Part shown: in pieces, positions 27,393-35,842 of the stretch
Position numbering within the stretch: position 1 is the stretch's first letter
How the letters are laid out: each line of letters starts with the position of its first letter
Source of the DNA: Pyrinomonas methylaliphatogenes
GTDB taxonomy: Bacteria; Acidobacteriota; Blastocatellia; Pyrinomonadales; Pyrinomonadaceae
Length of the DNA: 64,000 bases
Direction: 5' to 3'
Assembly: GCF_000820845.2 (NCBI RefSeq)
Contig: NZ_CBXV010000004.1
Span: 62,001-126,000 of the forward strand
Program-made: the position numbers and the translations under genes
Notes under the pieces: generated by a model
Database searches by the model: none
What the model was told of the DNA's origin: nothing
Seen by the model: only the letters and a program-made list of their open reading frames with translations

Positions 27393-28610
27393 TCATCTGC
27401 TGAGCGCCTCTTCCTGTGCCGGATTCGCCCGGGCCGCAGTTTCAGTGGCGAACAGAACCTTCAGCAGCGGCGGAGCGACGAGCGTCGTCACCACCGACAT
27501 GAAGAGCACGACGCCGTAAACCTCTTGGCCGATAACGCCGAGTTGCAGTCCGATCAATGCGACGACGATGCCAACCTCTCCGCGCGGAGCCATGCCGACG
27601 CCGATCTGCGCGATGCGTCGCCACCCCATGCCCCAAGCGCCCGCGCCGCACCCGACGAGCTTGGTCAGCAGGGCGAGAAGCGTGACGAGGAGCGCAAAAG
27701 CGATGACGCGCGCGTTGTTGAAGACGCTCAAGTCAAGCTGTAGCCCGATGTTGACGAGGAAGAAGGGGACGAAGAATTCCGTGACGCCGCGCGTTTGTTC
27801 ATGTACGTCATGGGCGCCTTCGATCGCTTCGGCAAGCGCCATCCCGGCTAGAAAAGCGCCGATGATCGCGGCGATGCCGATCTTCGCGGCGGCGGCTGAA
27901 AGGCCCAAGCAGATGATCAGCGAGGCGATGAAGAGCGAGTGTTCGATGCGCAGGCGGGCAAGCCGCGGGGTCAGGCGGTTCAAGGCGGGCGCGCCGACGA
28001 AGGCGACAAAAGCGGTGAAGGCGATCGCCGCAAACGCCGTGAGCCCGAGTTCCAATATCTTGATCTCTCCGGCTGCGACGCTCGAGACGACGGCGAGAAC
28101 GAGAAGACCAAGGATGTCATCGATCACCGCAGCGCCGAGGATGATCCGGCTGACCGGTGTGTCGAGGAGGTTCATCAGCGAGAGCACGCGCGCCGTGATC
28201 CCGACCGAGGTGGCGACCATCGCGGTGCCGAGAAAGAGCGCGCTCGTATCCCCTCCGCCCCAGGCGCGCATGAGCGCCCAGCCTCCGATGAACGGGACGA
28301 TGACGCCGAGCGTTGCGACGAGCGCCGCGCGTTTGCCGACGCCGAAGATGGCGCTCGGCTTGGTCTCGAGTCCAACGCTGAAGAGCAAGAAGATGACCCC
28401 GAGTTCGGCGAGCGCGTCGATCAAGGGAGATGGCGCAACCAACCGCAGCATGCTTGGGCCGATGATGATGCCCGCCAAGATCTCTCCGACGACCGCCGGT
28501 TGGCGGAGCCTTTCGAAGATCTCTGCCGTCAATTTGGCGGCGACGAGCGTGACAAGAAGCGTCACAAGCGCTCCCGTCTCCGCGCTCGCCGCGAGAGGAA
28601 CGGAGAACAT
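27393..28610 (-). CDS. Cation:proton antiporter (CPA2 / KefB-type)
   Basis: A 405-residue membrane protein with about twelve helices of the Na+/H+ exchanger fold. The N-terminus carries the family motif RQPAVVGEILAGIIIGP. A paired acidic motif in VIDDILGLLVLAV represents the ion-binding site, and FFLVNIGLQLDL is also typical. It has no C-terminal TrkA-N domain, so it is a short form. ATG 28610 has GGAGGGAAG immediately upstream, so this start is preferred over one 13 codons earlier. Whether K+ or Na+ is moved cannot be told. Confidence 0.9.
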   Translation of the reverse strand: MFSVPLAASAETGALVTLLVTLVAAKLTAEIFERLRQPAVVGEILAGIIIGPSMLRLVAPSPLIDALAELGVIFLLFSVGLETKPSAIFGVGKRAALVATLGVIVPFIGGWALMRAWGGGDTSALFLGTAMVATSVGITARVLSLMNLLDTPVSRIILGAAVIDDILGLLVLAVVSSVAAGEIKILELGLTAFAAIAFTAFVAFVGAPALNRLTPRLARLRIEHSLFIASLIICLGLSAAAAKIGIAAIIGAFLAGMALAEAIEGAHDVHEQTRGVTEFFVPFFLVNIGLQLDLSVFNNARVIAFALLVTLLALLTKLVGCGAGAWGMGWRRIAQIGVGMAPRGEVGIVVALIGLQLGVIGQEVYGVVLFMSVVTTLVAPPLLKVLFATETAARANPAQEEALSR

Positions 28611-28759
28611 AAATCTTCCCTCCGATCGGGCGAGAAGCGCATCGCGCAAGCCATGAGCTTAGCAGGCGAGGCGTGAGATGCGAAAGCGTAGAGGGAGAAA
28701 AGCAGGAGATGGGGCGTTCTATCCGCATGAAGGTTGAGCGAATGGGTAATGTTCTCAAT

Positions 28760-29028
28760 TTAAACAAAGGACTTGACTTGAAACCTGATCTCATCGTACA
28801 CTGCAGATGTTGCTGGCCAACCGAATAGCTTTTCGATGCGCCTCAAGCGTTCCCGTTCGGCGAAACGCTCGGCGCAGTTGTGTATGAGGCTCACAAGGGC
28901 TTGAGGATCGTTGAGTTTCTCCGAGCTTGACGGCTTCTTCGAGCGCCCGACTGTCGCCTTCTTCCTAAGCTCTTAATTTTAATAATTTTAAAATTTTGCG
29001 CGTTCGGTTTTAGAGGCTTTGCCATCAT
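28760..29028 (-). pseudogene. Possible frameshifted small gene, unknown family
   Basis: Read on the minus strand, an ATG-ATG at 29028 opens a Lys/Asn-rich start (MMAKPLKPNAQNFKIIKI). After the AT-rich stretch a second frame continues with no ATG of its own: a basic stretch (RKKATVGRSKKPSSS), then a charged helix (ALVSLIHNCAERFAERERL) and the end DEIRFQVKSFV before TAA at 28760-28762. The total is 269 nt, one base from a multiple of three. Together the two frames read like one small basic protein of about 90 residues. The family is unknown and both pieces could be chance. The tonB promoter overlaps the 3' end. Confidence 0.25.
28773..28802 (+). promoter_or_regulatory. Sigma-70-type promoter upstream of the tonB-exb operon
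   Basis: TTGACT at 28773-28778 and TACACT at 28797-28802 with an 18 bp spacer. It would give a 5' leader of about 300 nt ahead of tonB. Confidence 0.55.
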
Positions 29029-29115
29029 GGTTTCCCGGTTTTCGAGATCTTCGGTTTTACCGTGCGGAAATTGCGCCTCTGATTCGCTGGCACCGGTAGA
29101 GATGGAGGAGTGAAG

Positions 29116-29916
29116 ATGTTCGACGTTCTAGTCGAATCCGGTTCGCATAAGGAAGATCTCCAACGCAAAGGATCGTTCCTGTTGGGGACGGCGATCATTT
29201 ATGGTCTATTGATCTTGGGCTTCTTCGTGCTGAGCATCTACCTGTATGAAGCGCGGTTAGACGCCCAGAACCTAGAGCTTGTGGCGCTGGTCGCCCCTGT
29301 CCCCGTGCAGCAGCAACCGGAGCAGCAACAGCAACAAGAGCAGCCCAAGCAGACCACCACTCAGCAGCAGGTGGCGACGCGCACCGAGTTGATCGCGAGC
29401 ACTCTTGACCCGACGAAGGTTCCCGAGAAGCCTTCGACGGTGGCAAGCAAGGTGCCGCCCGTGCCGCCGAACATGCCCGTCGCTTTAGGCAAGACGAATA
29501 CCGATCCGGTAGGGCCGAGCGGTCCGGTCGGCCCGCCCGGAGTGGTCGGCGTGGTCGGCGGGACTGGGACCGGGTCGCGCGTGGTTAACGTCGAGGAACC
29601 GCCGCCGCCGCCAGCTCCAACGCCGACGCCGAAGAAGATCATCCAATCGGGCGGCGTGCTGAACGGCAAGGCCATCAGTTTGCCGCAGCCCGTTTATCCG
29701 CCGATGGCCAAAGCGGCGCGCGTCTCCGGCACGGTCAACGTGCAGGTGCTCGTTGATGAAACGGGGAAGGTCATCTCGGCGACTGCGGTGAGCGGGCATC
29801 CGTTGCTCCGTCAGGCTGCAGTGCAAGCCGCATATCGCGCGCGATTTACACCGACGCTCCTTTCCGGGCAGCCGGTGAAAGTGCAGGGGATCATCACCTA
29901 TAACTTCGTGCTCTAA
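29116..29916 (+). CDS. tonB: TonB-family energy transducer
   Basis: A 266-residue inner-membrane protein that spans the periplasm and drives outer-membrane receptors with ExbB/ExbD. The cytosolic N-terminus is about 20 residues, one membrane helix follows (AIIYGLLILGFFVLSIYL), then a periplasmic Gln/Pro-rich spacer (QQQPEQQQQQEQPKQTT) and a Gly/Pro-rich stretch. The C-terminal TonB domain (about 190-266) reads VNVQVLVDETGKVISATAVS and ends in ITYNFVL. ATG 29116 with GGAGGAG about 6 nt upstream is preferred over GTG 29110. First gene of tonB-exbB-exbD-exbD; a hairpin follows it. Confidence 0.92.
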   Translation: MFDVLVESGSHKEDLQRKGSFLLGTAIIYGLLILGFFVLSIYLYEARLDAQNLELVALVAPVPVQQQPEQQQQQEQPKQTTTQQQVATRTELIASTLDPTKVPEKPSTVASKVPPVPPNMPVALGKTNTDPVGPSGPVGPPGVVGVVGGTGTGSRVVNVEEPPPPPAPTPTPKKIIQSGGVLNGKAISLPQPVYPPMAKAARVSGTVNVQVLVDETGKVISATAVSGHPLLRQAAVQAAYRARFTPTLLSGQPVKVQGIITYNFVL

Positions 29917-29922
29917 AGTTTC

Positions 29923-29943
29923 GGGGCGGACCGTGTCCGCCCC
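29923..29943 (+). terminator. Hairpin between tonB and exbB
   Basis: A perfect 9 bp stem, GGGGCGGAC (29923-29931) and GTCCGCCCC (29935-29943), with a 3 nt loop, 7 bp after the tonB stop. It lacks a U-run. It could slow transcription or protect the 3' end of tonB mRNA. Confidence 0.55.
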
Positions 29944-29989
29944 GCAGCAATCTTGCAGGATCATATAAAACCTCTGGAGGGTCTTTACC

Positions 29990-30748
29990 GTGACGATGTT
30001 CGTGAACCTATTAGGAACCAAGGCTTTCGGTCTCCTCCTCCTGTTGCAGGAAGGGCAGGAGCTGAGCTCGCAATTTACCATCACCGAGATGTTGAAACAC
30101 CTCGGCTGGGTGGCGCTGACCGTCGTCTGCATCCTGTTGCTGATGTCAGTCTACTCGATCGCCATCATGGTCGAGCGTTACCTGACCTACTCGGCGGCGA
30201 AGAAGCAATCGCGTGAATTCGCCCCGCGGGTCGCGCAAGCGCTCAAGAATGACCGCATTGATGAGGCCATCAAGATCAGCGACAAACACAAGAAATCGCA
30301 TCTGGCGATGGTCGTCAGCGCCGGGCTGCAGGAGTTCCGCGCGCATGAGAACTCGTCCGAGTTGTCCGGCGATGAGATCGAGGCTTCGAAGCGTGCGCTG
30401 CAACGCGCCATCGCCATCAAGACCAACGAGTTCAAGCGTGGCCTGTCAGGCTTGGCGACCATCGGTTCGACGGCGCCCTTCGTCGGCCTGTTCGGCACGG
30501 TCTTCGGCATCATCAACGCCTTCCAAGGCATGAAGCAGGCCGAATCGGCTGGTATCGCGGCGGTGGCTGGCGGCATCGCCGAGGCCCTGTTCACGACAGC
30601 GCTCGGGTTGGCCGTGGCTGTGCCGGCTGTCTGGATGTTCAACTATTTTACGGGCAAGGTCGATGGCTTCATCGTCGAGATGGACAACTCGGCTTCGGAG
30701 TTGATCGACTACTTCATCAAGAATCGCACGAAACAACTGAAGGCTTAA
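29990..30748 (+). CDS. exbB: ExbB/TolQ/MotA-family proton channel subunit
   Basis: A 252-residue inner-membrane protein that forms the proton channel with ExbD and energises TonB. Three membrane helices: one at about 45-65 (WVALTVVCILLLMSVYSIAI), and two after the cytosolic domain (GLATIGSTAPFVGLFGTVFG and ALFTTALGLAVAVPAVWMF). The family Thr and Pro residues around the second and third helices are present. GTG 29990 is used because GGAGG lies 9 nt upstream; ATG 29996 is possible. Hairpins flank the gene on both sides. Confidence 0.93.
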   Translation: MTMFVNLLGTKAFGLLLLLQEGQELSSQFTITEMLKHLGWVALTVVCILLLMSVYSIAIMVERYLTYSAAKKQSREFAPRVAQALKNDRIDEAIKISDKHKKSHLAMVVSAGLQEFRAHENSSELSGDEIEASKRALQRAIAIKTNEFKRGLSGLATIGSTAPFVGLFGTVFGIINAFQGMKQAESAGIAAVAGGIAEALFTTALGLAVAVPAVWMFNYFTGKVDGFIVEMDNSASELIDYFIKNRTKQLKA

Positions 30749-30763
30749 CCTCGTCGGAGATTC

Positions 30764-30828
30764 GGCGCCCTGGTGCGATCGCGCTCATTCTGGCGCGACC
30801 GGTTCCGAGTGTGATCGCATTGGGCGCC
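30764..30828 (+). other. Long hairpin between exbB and exbD
   Basis: GGCGCCC (30764-30770) pairs with GGGCGCC (30822-30828), and TGCGATC (30774-30780) pairs with GATCGCA (30813-30819). This gives a two-part stem of 14 pairs with a 32 nt loop. It occupies nearly the whole gap and probably sets relative mRNA levels of exbB and the exbD genes; this is inference. Confidence 0.6.
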
Positions 30829-30844
30829 TCATGGAGAGCGGCTT

Positions 30845-31309
30845 ATGGGAATGCAAGCAGGTAGCAGCGGCGGTCTACAATCCGAGATCAACGTCACGCC
30901 GATGGTCGATATCATGCTCGTGATCCTGATCATCTTCATGGTGATCACGCCCTTCTTGCAGCAGGGGATCACCGTCGCCATCCCGCGTGACATGAACAAC
31001 CCGGAAGTGGATCCGGCGATCATCAAAGAATCTTCGGTCGTCATCTCGATCCCCGAAGATAATCAGTTCTACATCGGCAAAGAGCGGATCGATAAGGATT
31101 CGCTGAAGAGCGAGATCGAGAATCGGATGCGGGATAAGCAAGGCGACGAACGCATCGTCTACATCAAGAGCGGAGTTGGCGTCAGTTATGGGAATGTCGT
31201 CGAGGTGATCAACCTGATACGCCAAGCCGGGGTGGACCAGATCGGTCTCGTCGCCGATAGGAAGAAGAAGGGCCAAGGCGGCGGCGCGACTGAGGCCGCC
31301 AAGCAATGA
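30845..31309 (+). CDS. exbD: ExbD/TolR-family protein, first copy
   Basis: A 154-residue protein with one membrane helix (MVDIMLVILIIFMVITPFLQ) containing the proton-carrying Asp of the ExbD family, then a periplasmic domain ending in a Lys/Gly-rich tail. It partners with ExbB in the TonB motor. SEINVTPMVDIML is the standard family entry motif. It lies 96 bp after exbB and 27 bp before a second, clearly different exbD. Confidence 0.93.
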   Translation: MGMQAGSSGGLQSEINVTPMVDIMLVILIIFMVITPFLQQGITVAIPRDMNNPEVDPAIIKESSVVISIPEDNQFYIGKERIDKDSLKSEIENRMRDKQGDERIVYIKSGVGVSYGNVVEVINLIRQAGVDQIGLVADRKKKGQGGGATEAAKQ

Positions 31310-31336
31310 AGTCTCGCGTGAAAGGAGATTGAGCCT

Positions 31337-31825
31337 ATGGCAATGGGCAGTGGCACGAAGGCCGAACCATACATCAACGTCACTCCATTCATCGATATCC
31401 TTCTGGTGCTTCTGATCATCTTCATGGTGATCACGCCGATGAAGCCGAGCCGGTTCAAGGCGCTCGTCCCGCAGGAGCCGAACCCCAACCAGAAGGACAT
31501 CAAACCGAACCCGCTCACGCTCGTCGTCTCGATCGACAAAGATATGAAGCTTAAGCTGAACACGGAGGATATGGGGACGATCTACGATACGAGCAAGTTG
31601 AGCACCACGCTCGCCCAGCTCTTCGAGAAGCGGCGTCAGGAGCGTGCCTACCGATACGGGATGGAGAACCGCACCGATCTACCTGAAGAGGAGCGCATCG
31701 AGAAGACGGTCTTCATCAAGGCTCCGCGTTCGATCAAATACGGCGAAGTCGTCAAGGTGATAGATGCGGTCAAGGGAGCGGGAGCCAACCCGATCGGGTT
31801 ACAGATCGATGATCTAGCGCAGTGA
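31337..31825 (+). CDS. exbD: ExbD/TolR-family protein, second copy
   Basis: A 162-residue ExbD paralogue. The membrane helix FIDILLVLLIIFMVITP has the conserved Asp, and PYINVTPFIDILL is the entry motif. The periplasmic part differs strongly from the first copy, with an insertion (EKRRQERAYRYGMENRTDLP) in the middle of the domain. Two different ExbD proteins may form mixed dimers in the ExbB pore. The ATG is preceded by AAGGAGATTGAGCC. Confidence 0.92.
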   Translation: MAMGSGTKAEPYINVTPFIDILLVLLIIFMVITPMKPSRFKALVPQEPNPNQKDIKPNPLTLVVSIDKDMKLKLNTEDMGTIYDTSKLSTTLAQLFEKRRQERAYRYGMENRTDLPEEERIEKTVFIKAPRSIKYGEVVKVIDAVKGAGANPIGLQIDDLAQ

Positions 31826-31865
31826 GGCTAACCTGAAATTTGAGTCACGAGGATCAGAGAGAACC

Positions 31866-32711
31866 ATGAGAGCTTTCTTCGTCAGGCTGGGGGTGGCGTT
31901 GATCGCCGCCTGTTGCGTCTCGGGCTGCAGCGTCATCAATCGCATTCGCGCCAAGAACGAGATCAATGAAGGCGCGCGCGCCTATCACGAACGAAAGTAC
32001 GCCGAGGCGCAGCAGCATTTCGAACGCGCGCTCGAACTCGATCCCGAGCAGAAGAACGCGCAGTTCTTCATCGCGCGGGCGATCCACGCGCAGTACAAGC
32101 CCGGCGTGGATACGCCGGAGAACATCGCCAAGGCGGAAGCGGCGATCGAGGCTTACAAGAAAGTGCTCGAGCATGATCCGAATAACGACGAAGCTTATAA
32201 CGCCGTCGCTTATCTATATGGCGCCATCAAACAGGATGATAAACAGCGCGATTGGATCATGCAGCGGGCCAATCTTCAGACCATTCCGCCCGAAAAGCGC
32301 GCCGAAGCCTACACCGTCTTGGCGAGCAAAGAGTGGCAATGCTCTTATACCATCACCGAACAGCAAGAGAACAAGCAGACCGTGATGAAGGATGGCAAGG
32401 CCATCATTCAGTATAAGAAGCCGAAGAATCAAGCCGATTTCGATCAAGCCTTGAGGTGTGCCACGCACGGGCTCGAACTTATCAACAAGGCGATCGAGCT
32501 TAATCCGAACAGCGAATCGGCCTGGTCCTACAAGACCAATCTGTTGCTCGAGATGGTTAAACTGGCTGAGATGGAGGGCAACGCCGAAAAGCGCGCGCAG
32601 TATGACAAGCAGTACAAGGAAGCGCAGGAGATGACGCTCAAACTGAGCGAAGAGGCGCGGCGGCGGCGGGAGGCGGAAGCGAAAAAATCGCCCGCCCAGA
32701 AAGCGAGTTGA
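31866..32711 (+). CDS. TPR-repeat lipoprotein
   Basis: A 281-residue lipoprotein: signal peptide ending in the lipobox VSGC (Cys about 21), then TPR repeats (AYHERKYAEAQQHFERALEL; EAYKKVLEHDPNNDEAYNAV; GLELINKAIELNPNSESAW) separated by a short insert rich in Gln and Lys. The C-terminus is a charged helix (LSEEARRRREAEAKKSPAQ). Its position just after exbD (40 bp) suggests a periplasmic accessory to the TonB system, as TPR lipoproteins are for TolA/TolQ-type machines. The specific role is unknown. A strong terminator follows. Confidence 0.85.
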   Translation: MRAFFVRLGVALIAACCVSGCSVINRIRAKNEINEGARAYHERKYAEAQQHFERALELDPEQKNAQFFIARAIHAQYKPGVDTPENIAKAEAAIEAYKKVLEHDPNNDEAYNAVAYLYGAIKQDDKQRDWIMQRANLQTIPPEKRAEAYTVLASKEWQCSYTITEQQENKQTVMKDGKAIIQYKKPKNQADFDQALRCATHGLELINKAIELNPNSESAWSYKTNLLLEMVKLAEMEGNAEKRAQYDKQYKEAQEMTLKLSEEARRRREAEAKKSPAQKAS

Positions 32712-32735
32712 AGCCCAATTGGCGTCGTCAAAGCC

Positions 32736-32783
32736 GATAGGTGGGGCTCGACTTTCAGGTTGAGCCTCACCTATCATTGTTTT
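32736..32783 (+). terminator. Terminator of the tonB-exb operon
   Basis: A 17 bp stem with two G-U pairs: GATAGGTGGGGCTCGAC (32736-32752) with the complement at 32759-32775, loop TTTCAG, followed by ATTGTTTT. It separates the TonB cluster from the rel gene. Confidence 0.85.
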
Positions 32784-32818
32784 GGGAAGAGGTCGAGACC
32801 CTTCGACCTTTGTCCGCT

Positions 32819-35020
32819 ATGATCCGCATCGGGGATGTCATCGAGAAGGTTCGGCAGAACCATCCGCAGGCCGACTTGGATCTCCTACGTCGCGCGTATT
32901 TCTTCTCTGCGCGCCATCATCAGGGACAAGTGCGCGCTTCGGGCGAGCCGTATCTCACTCACCCGCTCGAAGTCGCCAACATCCTCGCCGAGATGCGCCT
33001 CGATGAGGTCTCGGTGGCGACGGGGCTTCTGCACGATGTCGTCGAAGATACGTTGGTCGATCTCGAGACGATCCGGCAGTATTTCGGCGATGAGATCGCG
33101 CATCTGGTCGATGGCGTGACGAAGATCGCGCAGATCAGTCACGCCTCGCGCGAAGAGCGCCAGGCCGAAAACGTGCGCAAGATGTTGCTCGCGATGGTCG
33201 ATGACGTGCGCGTCGTGCTCGTCAAACTCGCCGACCGCTTGCACAACATGCGCACGCTGCACCATCTTCCGGTCGAGAAGCAGAGGCGGATCGCGCAAGA
33301 GACGCTCGACATCTACGCCCCGATCGCGCACCGGCTCGGGATGGGCCGCTTGCGTGGCGAACTCGAGGATTTGGCCTTCAAGCATCTTTATCCCGAAGAG
33401 TATCGGGCCTTGGCCGAACAGTTGGAGAAGCGCCGACCGGAACATGAAGCCTTCCTGAATCAGGTCAGAGCGCGCATCGAGGAGAAGCTGCGTGAGGCGG
33501 AGATCCCGTTCGTGCGCGTCGAGGGGCGCGTCAAACGTCTCTATTCGATCTGGAAGAAATTGAAGCGGCAGCACATCGAACTCGATCAAGTCTACGATCT
33601 CGTCGCTGCGCGCATCATCACGCCGGGCAACGAGATCCGCCACTGCTACGCGGCGCTCGGCGTGATCCACCACACCTGGCATCCAATCCCGGGGCGGATC
33701 AAGGACTGGATCGCCACGCCGCGCGACAACCTCTACCAATCGCTCCATACTTCGGTCATCGGCAATGAGGGGCAGCCGTTTGAGGTCCAGATCAGGACCG
33801 AGGAGATGCACCGGATCGCCGAAGAGGGCGTCGCCGCGCACTGGAAATACAAGGAAGGGAAGCGCGGCACGCATGAAGATGATGCCGCTTTTCAGTGGCT
33901 GCGCTCGCTCATCGAGTGGACGCAGGAGGTGAAGGATTCGCGCGATTTCCTCGAATCGCTCAAACTCGATCTCTACCCGAAAGATGTCTATGCTTTTACG
34001 CCTAAGGGGAAGGTGATCCAACTCCCGCGCGGCGCGACACCGGTCGACTTCGCCTATGCCATCCACTCCGAGGTGGGCCACACTTGTACCGGAGCGCGCA
34101 TCAACGGGCGCATGGTCCCATTGCGGACGCAGATCCAAAACGGCGACGTGGTCGAGATCATCACTTCGCCTAATGCCCATCCGAGTCGCGATTGGTTGAA
34201 TTTTGTGGTCACTTCGCGCGCGCGCAGCCGCATCCGTCACTGGGTGGCCGAGCAGCAACGCGCCGAATCGATCGAGCTCGGGAGAAAACTTCTGGAGAAA
34301 GAGGCGGCGCGCTTCCAACTTTCAGCCAAGAAGATGTTGAACGATGCGAGCGGCGAGTTGAAGCGCGTCGCCAGCGAGTACGGCTACGGTCGTATCGAAG
34401 ACCTTTTGGCGGCGATCGGTTACGGCAAGCTCATACCGCGCAACGTCATCGCTAAGTACCTCGGCCCGGAGAGGTTCGCCGAGCTGGAGCAGAAGAAGGA
34501 GTCGAAGTTGCGGACGAGCGTGCGCGAAGGCGTCCAGGCGGTCAAACGGCTGATGCGCGTCGGCGATGACGCCATCGTCGTGCGTGGCGTGGATGATCTG
34601 CTGATCACCCGAGCGCGTTGTTGCAACCCGATCTACGGCGAAGAGATCATCGGTTACGTGACGCGCGGCAAAGGCGTCACAGTGCACGCGCGCCATTGCC
34701 GCAACGTGCAGCAGCTGATGGCCAATCCCGAGCGGATCGTCGAAGTCGAGTGGGCCGGTCAGGTCAACGCCGCCGTCTATCCGGTCAAATTGTTGGCCAT
34801 CACCGAGAATCGGACGGGGATGTTGGCCGGGATCACGAGTGCGATCTCCGACATCAAGACGAGCATCCGCGATGCGCGCGCGACCGTTTCGGCGGACAAC
34901 CGCGGTTATATCGAGGTGACCGTCGAGGTCTTCGATTTGAAGCATCTGGACCGGGTGATCCGCTCGATCCGCAGCGTCCCGGGCGTCATCGATGTCGAGC
35001 GCGTAAACGGAGCGGGTTGA
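32819..35020 (+). CDS. Bifunctional (p)ppGpp synthetase/hydrolase (Rel/SpoT)
   Basis: Long RSH protein of 733 residues that makes and degrades the alarmones ppGpp and pppGpp. The HD hydrolase domain (about 20-170) has LLHDVVEDT and the preceding His motif. The synthetase domain (about 230-350) has [12 protein letters not shown] and the [19 protein letters not shown] substrate region. TGS ([20 protein letters not shown], about 390-450), helical/zinc-finger-like ([20 protein letters not shown]) and C-terminal ACT domains follow. Both catalytic domains look intact. ATG 32819 is chosen; the longer frame overlaps the upstream terminator. Confidence 0.95.
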   Translation: MIRIGDVIEKVRQNHPQADLDLLRRAYFFSARHHQGQVRASGEPYLTHPLEVANILAEMRLDEVSVATGLLHDVVEDTLVDLETIRQYFGDEIAHLVDGVTKIAQISHASREERQAENVRKMLLAMVDDVRVVLVKLADRLHNMRTLHHLPVEKQRRIAQETLDIYAPIAHRLGMGRLRGELEDLAFKHLYPEEYRALAEQLEKRRPEHEAFLNQVRARIEEKLREAEIPFVRVEGRVKRLYSIWKKLKRQHIELDQVYDLVAARIITPGNEIRHCYAALGVIHHTWHPIPGRIKDWIATPRDNLYQSLHTSVIGNEGQPFEVQIRTEEMHRIAEEGVAAHWKYKEGKRGTHEDDAAFQWLRSLIEWTQEVKDSRDFLESLKLDLYPKDVYAFTPKGKVIQLPRGATPVDFAYAIHSEVGHTCTGARINGRMVPLRTQIQNGDVVEIITSPNAHPSRDWLNFVVTSRARSRIRHWVAEQQRAESIELGRKLLEKEAARFQLSAKKMLNDASGELKRVASEYGYGRIEDLLAAIGYGKLIPRNVIAKYLGPERFAELEQKKESKLRTSVREGVQAVKRLMRVGDDAIVVRGVDDLLITRARCCNPIYGEEIIGYVTRGKGVTVHARHCRNVQQLMANPERIVEVEWAGQVNAAVYPVKLLAITENRTGMLAGITSAISDIKTSIRDARATVSADNRGYIEVTVEVFDLKHLDRVIRSIRSVPGVIDVERVNGAG

Positions 35021-35078
35021 TTTGGCGCGCGGTGGAGCTTCTGCTAAAATCCGCAGCTTAAAATTTCGGGCATCGAAG

Positions 35079-35462
35079 ATGGGAAGAGAGAGAATCGACA
35101 CGGAGCGTGCGCCGCAGGCCATCGGGCCGTATTCGCAAGCCATCGTCAGCGGCGAGTGGATCTTCACTTCGGGGCAGATCCCGCTCGATCCGCAAACGGG
35201 CGAGATGGTCGAGGGCGACGTGCGAGCGCAAACCGAACGGGTGCTGCTCAATCTGGAAGCGATCCTCGAAGCCGCTGGCGCGAGCTTGCGAGATGTCGTC
35301 AAGACGACCGTCTATCTGGCCGATCTGAATGATTTCAGCGCGATGAACGAAGTTTACGCGCGCTTCTTCACTGATCCGCCAGCGCGCTCGACCGTGCAGG
35401 TGGCGCGCTTGCCGCGCGATGCGCGCGTTGAGATCGAAGCGGTGGCCAAACGATCGCTCTAG
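35079..35462 (+). CDS. ridA: RidA-family enamine/imine deaminase
   Basis: A 128-residue cytosolic YjgF/YER057c/UK114 protein that hydrolyses reactive enamines and imines formed by PLP enzymes. The typical motifs are [28 protein letters not shown], the DVVKTTVYL strand, and the catalytic Arg in PARSTVQV followed by the conserved EIEAVA. Trimer-forming and of normal length. It starts 58 bp after rel; the shorter ATG is used because the longer frame overlaps rel. Confidence 0.94.
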   Translation: MGRERIDTERAPQAIGPYSQAIVSGEWIFTSGQIPLDPQTGEMVEGDVRAQTERVLLNLEAILEAAGASLRDVVKTTVYLADLNDFSAMNEVYARFFTDPPARSTVQVARLPRDARVEIEAVAKRSL

Positions 35463-35528
35463 AAGTCGCCTCAAAGATGGCAGAAGCTGAAGGGGATCGA
35501 GCCGAAAAAGGTACCTATGAGATCGCTT

Positions 35529-35723
35529 CTAGGCAGCTTTGGCGACCTTGCCCGCTTTGATGCAGCGCGTGCAGACGCGCATCCGTCGCGTGCCGCCCTG
35601 CGGCAAAGCGACGCGCACCGCTTGCAGATTGGGTTCGAACCGACGTTTCGTGCGATTGCCGGCCTTGGAGACGTTGTGCCCGAATTGCGGCCCTTTGCCG
35701 CAGACTGCGCATCTTTTCGCCAT
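35529..35723 (-). CDS. rpmB: 50S ribosomal protein L28
   Basis: A 64-residue ribosomal protein beginning [18 protein letters not shown] with the N-terminal Cys pair, and ending [18 protein letters not shown] with the second Cys pair. So this is the zinc-binding (C+) form of L28. CGGAGG before the ATG supports the start. It is a single gene on the minus strand with its own promoter at 35761-35790, between two plus-strand genes. Confidence 0.95.
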   Translation of the reverse strand: MAKRCAVCGKGPQFGHNVSKAGNRTKRRFEPNLQAVRVALPQGGTRRMRVCTRCIKAGKVAKAA

Positions 35724-35760
35724 AAGGATTGCCTCCGTATAGGATGAAATGAAATTCAAA

Positions 35761-35790
35761 CTTATAGCAGACAGATTCAATCTCGGTCAA
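35761..35790 (-). promoter_or_regulatory. Promoter of rpmB
   Basis: On the minus strand, TTGACC (35785-35790) and TATAAG (35761-35766) with an 18 bp spacer. The start would be about 30 nt before the ATG. Confidence 0.65.
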
Positions 35791-35842
35791 GGTAAGGTTT
35801 CCGAGCGGTTCGAGACTTCTAACTGAGAGGAAGAGGATCAAA

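Larger units (their letters stand above)
28611..29115. other. 505 bp divergent intergenic region
   Basis: Lies between the antiporter (minus) and tonB (plus). It holds a plus-strand promoter at 28773-28802, an AT-only stretch of about 25 bp near 28973-28998 in otherwise GC-rich DNA, and a possible frameshifted small gene on the minus strand (28760-29028). The tonB leader would be about 300 nt long. No known riboswitch is recognised. Confidence 0.6.

Noticed and set aside
32885-34318. A 477-codon open frame on the minus strand opposite the rel gene
   Set aside because: It lies fully antisense to a clear Rel/SpoT gene, its composition is dominated by Arg, Asp and His as expected for an antisense frame in GC-rich DNA, and it has no recognisable motif.
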